Assembly (NCBI GenBank): GCA_964398645.1
Contig: CAYNNU010000007.1
Location: 1-28,879, forward strand
Reading direction: 5' to 3'
From: Spirochaeta_B sp964398645
Lineage (GTDB): Bacteria; Spirochaetota; Spirochaetia; DSM-27196; DSM-8902
DNA length: 28,879 nt
In this document: one piece after another, positions 24,801 through 28,879 of the stretch
How the letters are laid out: each line of letters starts with the position of its first letter
Numbering within the stretch: the first letter of the stretch is position 1
Made by a program: the position numbers and the translations under genes
Notes under the pieces: model-generated
Database searches by the model: none
Told to the model about the DNA's origin: nothing
The model's input: the letters and a program-made list of their open reading frames with translations, nothing else

Positions 24801-25229
24801 TTACTGTTGCAGACTGCGGTCTAGGGCATAGTCCCGGGATAGAGCTGCGGCATCTCGAACAGAAAACATACCGACGGAGACCATAACAATACCGGTTAGA
24901 CTGGAAGCAACAGAGCCAATACGTAGACCCACTCCCAATAGGCTATCTGCAGGATAATCAACGCCCTTCATGGCAGCGTACATTCCGGCACCGCTAAGCA
25001 GTGTGCCGGCGATAATTGAAAACACACCGCTGCTGATTTTTTCCGATCCCGGAGGAGGTAGGGTTTCTGGTTGAATTCGGGCTTGAATGCGCTCCTGAAT
25101 CAGCCTTGCCTGCTCGTCATTATTGACAGGAGACGGAAGACTTTGGCCAAAAACGCTACCTGCCTGACCCACAAGCACGAAAACCATGAGAAAAGCGAAA
25201 ACTGTCCGTACAGATATGTGCATATTCAT
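24801..25229 (-). CDS. Small exported/membrane protein of unknown function
   Basis: A 142-residue protein with an N-terminal signal sequence (VRTVFAFLMVFVLVGQAGSVFG, likely cleavage before QSLPSP), then a polar Gln/Arg/Pro linker (NNDEQARLIQERIQARIQPETLPPP), then two hydrophobic segments, GVFSIIAGTLLSGAGMYAAM and GLRIGSVASSLTGIVMVSVGMF, that would form a hairpin in the membrane. ATG 25229 (MNMHISV) or 25223 are the likely starts; an upstream TTG overlapping the hflX stop is less likely. I recognise no family. It sits between hflX and ogt with gaps of 23 and 6 bases. Confidence 0.7.
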   Translation of the reverse strand: MNMHISVRTVFAFLMVFVLVGQAGSVFGQSLPSPVNNDEQARLIQERIQARIQPETLPPPGSEKISSGVFSIIAGTLLSGAGMYAAMKGVDYPADSLLGVGLRIGSVASSLTGIVMVSVGMFSVRDAAALSRDYALDRSLQQ

Positions 25230-25252
25230 TACTCTATCAGTATACTGCGTTT

Positions 25253-26524
25253 TCAAAAAGATTTCTGCAAGTATTGTGCTAATTTTCCCTGGATTTCTCC
25301 GGGTACCAGGGCGGTTATGTGTATGCCATCATCTTCGTATTGCTCTGACAGAACCTGTCCATTGCGGTGAATCAATGCAGCAAGGTCGCTTCTGCCGGAA
25401 GGAAAGCAAAATGTCTGGCGTTTTAACCTTTGTTCAAGTAAACCCTCTATCAGAAAATATAGTTGATCTATGCCTTGGCCTGTTTTGGCTGAAATGGCGA
25501 GCTTAGGACCTTCAATATCGGGGGTAAATAGCTCTTCTGCCGGCAAAAGGTCAGCTTTATTCAACACAGTAATGATTGGGTAGTCGCCGGCACCAAGTTC
25601 GCGTAATACATTCATGACGGTTTTATATTGTTGCGCAGCATTGTAGGCCGAGGCATCTACAACGTGAATAATGAACGAGGCGTGTAGGGTTTCTTCCAGG
25701 GTGGAATGAAAGGCATCCACAAGTTCATGGGGAAGATTGCGGACAAAACCGACGGTATCGGTCAAAAGAACATGTCCCAGTTTTGGCAGTTCAACCCGTT
25801 TGGTCGATGGATCGAGGGTGGCGAAAAGCGCATCCTTGCTATCCAGGCTTTGACCGCTCAATCTTTCCAGTAAGCTGGATTTGCCGGCATTTGTGTAGCC
25901 AACTAGGGCGCCGGTAGGAACCGGAACCCGCTCTCGTTGCTTTCGCATGCTGGCTCGTCGTCGTTCTATCTGAACCAGTTGCTGCTTTACAGAGGCGATT
26001 TTTTTCTGTACCAGCCGGCGGTCTACTTCCAGCTGTTTTTCGCCCTCCCCGCGGGTTCCCTTTGCCCCGCCGCGTTGGCGGTTCAAGTGGGTCCATGCCC
26101 GGGTAAGGCGGGGCAGGCTGTATTGCAGCGATGCCAATTGTACCTGTAGGACGGCCTCAGGAGTGCTGGCACGCTGTTTGAAAATTTCCAGAATAACCTC
26201 GCGGCGGTCAATGACAGCAAGTTTTGTGTGGCGTTCAAGGTTTCTTTGCTGGGAGGGGCTGAGTTCGTCGTCAAACACGATGCAATCGCAATTGAGGTCT
26301 TCGGCAATGCTCAGCATTTCATCCAGCTTTCCGCTTCCGATATAAAAGCGGGGGTGGGGGCTTTGCAGCCGCAAAGACTGCGTTTGTACAGGTTCCAGTT
26401 CAATTGTACGGCACAATTCTTCAAGCTCAACTAATAAATCGTCGGTTTCAGCCCGGCTACCGCTGATAAAATCGGTTCCGATTAACAGGGCGCGTGCTAT
26501 TTCGTTTTGGGTAGAATGCATCAT
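25253..26524 (-). CDS. hflX: Ribosome-associated GTPase HflX
   Basis: A 423-residue GTPase that binds the 50S subunit and, in studied species, splits stalled ribosomes under stress. The N-terminal HflX domain carries FYIGSGKLDEM and DCIVFDDELSPSQQRNLE. The linker has the hallmark RGGAKGTRGEGEKQLEVDRR (151-170) and a coiled coil (about 170-200). The G domain shows G1 GYTNAGKS (209-216), G2 TLDPSTK, G3 DTVGF (256-260), G4 NKAD (322-325) and G5 ISAKTGQG. It starts with two ATG codons (26524 and 26521) and has no Shine-Dalgarno. It leads a unit with a small membrane protein and ogt. Confidence 0.96.
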   Translation of the reverse strand: MMHSTQNEIARALLIGTDFISGSRAETDDLLVELEELCRTIELEPVQTQSLRLQSPHPRFYIGSGKLDEMLSIAEDLNCDCIVFDDELSPSQQRNLERHTKLAVIDRREVILEIFKQRASTPEAVLQVQLASLQYSLPRLTRAWTHLNRQRGGAKGTRGEGEKQLEVDRRLVQKKIASVKQQLVQIERRRASMRKQRERVPVPTGALVGYTNAGKSSLLERLSGQSLDSKDALFATLDPSTKRVELPKLGHVLLTDTVGFVRNLPHELVDAFHSTLEETLHASFIIHVVDASAYNAAQQYKTVMNVLRELGAGDYPIITVLNKADLLPAEELFTPDIEGPKLAISAKTGQGIDQLYFLIEGLLEQRLKRQTFCFPSGRSDLAALIHRNGQVLSEQYEDDGIHITALVPGEIQGKLAQYLQKSF

Positions 26525-26534
26525 TGGTTTTATG

Positions 26535-26543
26535 AGTATATCA
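26535..26543 (-). promoter_or_regulatory. Extended -10 promoter candidate for hflX
   Basis: The minus strand reads TGATATACT (extended -10 TGnTATACT), ending 10 bases before the hflX ATG; no good -35 is seen at 16-18 bases. The predicted transcript start is only a few bases upstream of the first ATG. Confidence 0.35.
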
Positions 26544-26553
26544 GGTAAAAAAT

Positions 26554-26582
26554 TTGAATGTATATACGTAACGTGCTATATT
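26554..26582 (+). promoter_or_regulatory. Promoter for the Ig-like-repeat lipoprotein
   Basis: TTGAAT (26554-26559, 4/6), exactly 17 bases, TATATT (26577-26582, 5/6). Transcription would start near 26589, leaving a leader of about 88 bases before ATG 26677, unlike the near-leaderless starts elsewhere in this window. The leader holds only a weak hairpin (TCGG/CCGA around 26617-26633). Confidence 0.55.
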
Positions 26583-26676
26583 TTAATTGGGTCTTTATGT
26601 GCTGACTGAAGTTTTCGGGGGAATCTGCCGATAAGCCATAGGGATATATGTAATGAGAGTGTTAAGAGGTGAAAGT

Positions 26677-28879
26677 ATGAAGAGCAAATTTTTTCGTTTG
26701 CTGTCGGTGGTTGGCGTTGTCTTTTTTGCCATGATCATGGTGAATTGTGAAAATCCGTTTCAGGTAGGTCTTGGTGGTGGAGTTGACCTTTCGCCGCCTG
26801 AGGTAGATGTGGAAAACATAGTCAATGGTGATTATGTTAACGGCACTATCACTCTTGAGGGCACAGCATCGGATGACCGTGCTGTAAATCGGGTAAGAAT
26901 TAGCTTTGATGATGGCGGTGTGCCAGTAAGTCTTGAGGCTAATATTACCTTGGATGCTCCCAACGAGCAGTGGCTGTGGAGCAAAGATATCGATACCACT
27001 GCATATACGGATGGTGAGAAAGATTTAACCATTTATATCTATGACACAGCTGGTAAGGTCACTCAGACCCGCTTGTTGTTGTATTTTGATAATCTTCCTC
27101 CAACACTCTTAATTAATACTCCGAGAGTTCTCGGAAATGTTGATCCGTATTATGGCGATATAGTCATAAGTGGTAGTGCTGCTGACCAGTTTGGTGTTTC
27201 CAGGGTACAGGTTGTTGTTGAGGATGCCTCAGGAACAGTTTTATGGGAAACCGATGAAGATGATGAAATTGGTACAAATAGCTGGAGTGCCCTTTTTGAT
27301 AGTGTGAACTATATTGGCGGTTCAGATACTGTATACATTGGTGTTCGTGCCTGGGACCGTTCAGGAAATGTGAGTGAGCATTTTTATCATGACCAGGATA
27401 TTGATGATGAAGCTGATACCGACCCGGATTTTGACGGGCTTTTGGTTGATGATCTTCACCGGGTAGAAACTGGACAGGTGACTCCGCCCACATCAGCTGC
27501 TTTGCTTGCCCTTAAGCGAAACTTCCGCAATGTTGTTCAGGATACTTCCAATGCTGATATTTATATTGACCAGTCGGAAAACCTTCCGGTCATTACTGTG
27601 AGCAATCCGGATGAAAATGCAGTTGAAAATATTTTGCCAAGTAACGTTCGTTTTGTTGGTTTGATTGAGGATTCCGACGGTATTGATACCAGTACAGTTG
27701 CTATCCGCTTCCGTGCCTATGATGACGGCACAAACTACATCGGTGGGGACGCAGAGGGTTGGCGCTATGTGGCTACAGATGATCGCTTCTCATTAAGCGG
27801 TACAAGTGTTGTACGTTGGCAGTTTGATAACCTTGACGGCGTGGCTACTCCTTTGTTGGCTCCCGGAACCTATGAGTTGCAGGTGTATGCAGAAGACGAA
27901 TTGGGCTATGAACGGACTCATCCCAATGAAAATACCTGGATAGAGTTCGAGATCGATGCAGGTGCGCCTTCAATAGAGACTACCACTCCGGCTCAGGGTG
28001 ATTATATCAATACCCGTACGCTGGCGATGGAAGGGGAAGCTTCCGGTACAAATACACCTTTGACAGTTGATGTAGCTGTTGTTACAGAAAGCGGTGCTGA
28101 TTTTACTACTGCTCCGGCTCCCGTCACGGTTGACGGAGGTGGAAACTGGAGTACAAGCATTGATTTGACTGGGGTTACCCAAGGACAGGTTACTCTACGA
28201 GCCAAGGTTCAGGATAGTGAAGGAAAGATTACCTACTTCAATACCATTATTACATTGGACGATACTGACCCAACGGCCACAATTGTTTCACCCGATAGTG
28301 CATCTTCTGTGAACAGTTTTACCAGCATTATTGGCTCAGCCAACGATAATATTCTGTTGGATCGTGTTGAGTTGGTTGTTGGTGATTATGATAACGATTA
28401 CGGTGGAAGTTACGAGATTTTTACTCAGGCTGACGGCGTGGATGGAACCTATAACTGGAATTATTTATTGGATACAGTAGCTTTTTCTAATGCAACCTAT
28501 GCTTTGGAAGATCCGGTTGATTCCAATATCTGGCGCCTGCCAATTCAGGTGCATATTTATGATATGGCAGGAAACCAGGGTATCTATGATGGCTATCACA
28601 TTATGCTGGACCAGGATGGTGATAAGCCGGAAATTACAACGATTATTGCCCCGGATGAAGATTATCCTGATTGGAATGATATTGCCGGATCACTCAGTTT
28701 TACCGGTACGGCTATCGATGACGATGGGCTTCAGCGGATTGAAATGCAGTTAATCGCCATTGAAGGCGCAAACGAGTACTATATTGTCCGTGATTTTCAG
28801 GATGATGAGACTGACGGTGGAGCGAACGACTACAGTGTGTGTACCCCTGCTACGGATCCGGACAGCACAGACCCTGCCC
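26677..28879 (+). CDS. Large Ig-like-repeat lipoprotein, 3' end outside window
   Basis: At least 734 residues, open to the window end with no stop. The signal (MKSKFFRLLSVVGVVFFAMIMVNC) ends in a spirochaete-style lipobox MVNC with C24. The mature part holds at least six divergent Ig-like or cadherin-like repeats, beginning near residues 36, 141, 303, 429, 530 and 649. Each opens with P-x-(I/V) and carries a G-(S/T)-A-x-D-D-x-(G/A)-(V/L)-x-R-(V/I) type segment (for example LEGTASDDRAVNRVRI, ISGSAADQFGVSRVQV, FTGTAIDDDGLQRIEM). The protein is very acidic with many Asp, Thr and Tyr. It is probably surface- or periplasm-anchored, in adhesion or cell-envelope structure. AAGAGGTG (26664-26671) favours ATG 26677 over in-frame ATG 26653. 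Confidence 0.8.
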   Translation, partial: MKSKFFRLLSVVGVVFFAMIMVNCENPFQVGLGGGVDLSPPEVDVENIVNGDYVNGTITLEGTASDDRAVNRVRISFDDGGVPVSLEANITLDAPNEQWLWSKDIDTTAYTDGEKDLTIYIYDTAGKVTQTRLLLYFDNLPPTLLINTPRVLGNVDPYYGDIVISGSAADQFGVSRVQVVVEDASGTVLWETDEDDEIGTNSWSALFDSVNYIGGSDTVYIGVRAWDRSGNVSEHFYHDQDIDDEADTDPDFDGLLVDDLHRVETGQVTPPTSAALLALKRNFRNVVQDTSNADIYIDQSENLPVITVSNPDENAVENILPSNVRFVGLIEDSDGIDTSTVAIRFRAYDDGTNYIGGDAEGWRYVATDDRFSLSGTSVVRWQFDNLDGVATPLLAPGTYELQVYAEDELGYERTHPNENTWIEFEIDAGAPSIETTTPAQGDYINTRTLAMEGEASGTNTPLTVDVAVVTESGADFTTAPAPVTVDGGGNWSTSIDLTGVTQGQVTLRAKVQDSEGKITYFNTIITLDDTDPTATIVSPDSASSVNSFTSIIGSANDNILLDRVELVVGDYDNDYGGSYEIFTQADGVDGTYNWNYLLDTVAFSNATYALEDPVDSNIWRLPIQVHIYDMAGNQGIYDGYHIMLDQDGDKPEITTIIAPDEDYPDWNDIAGSLSFTGTAIDDDGLQRIEMQLIAIEGANEYYIVRDFQDDETDGGANDYSVCTPATDPDSTDPA

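Noticed and set aside
26583..26676. Possible riboswitch in the leader of the Ig-like lipoprotein gene
   Set aside because: Only a 4-base stem is visible; I found no match to the conserved cores of riboswitch classes I know.
26653..26676. Earlier in-frame ATG of the Ig-like lipoprotein
   Set aside because: It would place eight charged residues before the signal peptide and lacks the AAGAGGTG site that serves ATG 26677.

Overview
The window looks like a dense piece of chromosome from a spirochaete (Spirochaetota, probably order Spirochaetales). This is inferred from gene content: a serine hydroxymethyltransferase with an insertion after the active-site region, an isoleucyl-tRNA synthetase of the eukaryote-like (type 2) class, a tandem cyclic-nucleotide-binding protein, a 522-residue protein resembling a spirochaete-restricted family, a FecR-domain exported protein, and a lipoprotein signal ending in Asn-Cys, which is tolerated in spirochaetes. 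No tRNA, rRNA, CRISPR array, insertion sequence or phage gene was seen. No gene-free stretch exceeds about 150 bases.

Layout. Bases 1-15627 are all on the + strand: glyA (5' end outside the window), a double cNMP-domain protein, a SAM methyltransferase, a GH13 alpha-glucosidase, valS, a degenerate phosphotransferase-fold protein, ileS, a lipoprotein, then a split histidine cluster (hisH, hisF, a FmdB-type zinc ribbon gene, hisI) ending in a DUF554 membrane protein. Homoserine dehydrogenase (minus) converges on this block. It shares an 84-base divergent promoter region with a + strand trio of overlapping genes at 17033-20073: a ParB-like protein, a spore-photoproduct-lyase-like radical SAM protein and a FecR-domain protein. 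A minus-strand pair follows (aminotransferase and a solute-binding lipoprotein, overlapping by 4 bases), then a divergent 522-residue conserved protein (+), then a minus-strand unit of hflX, a small membrane protein and an O6-methylguanine-DNA methyltransferase. The last 2.2 kb is the 5' part of a large Ig-like-repeat lipoprotein that runs off the window.

How the genes work together. The first half is mainly housekeeping: one-carbon metabolism, two aminoacyl-tRNA synthetases, histidine and threonine/methionine-branch biosynthesis, and oligosaccharide hydrolysis. The most unusual parts are the ParB-like/SPL-like/FecR trio, the probable pseudokinase between valS and ileS, and a repeated promoter arrangement. 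Three genes have an exact TTGACA exactly 30 bases before an ATG with no convincing leader, and others look similar, suggesting leaderless transcripts for many first genes of operons while internal genes keep Shine-Dalgarno sites.
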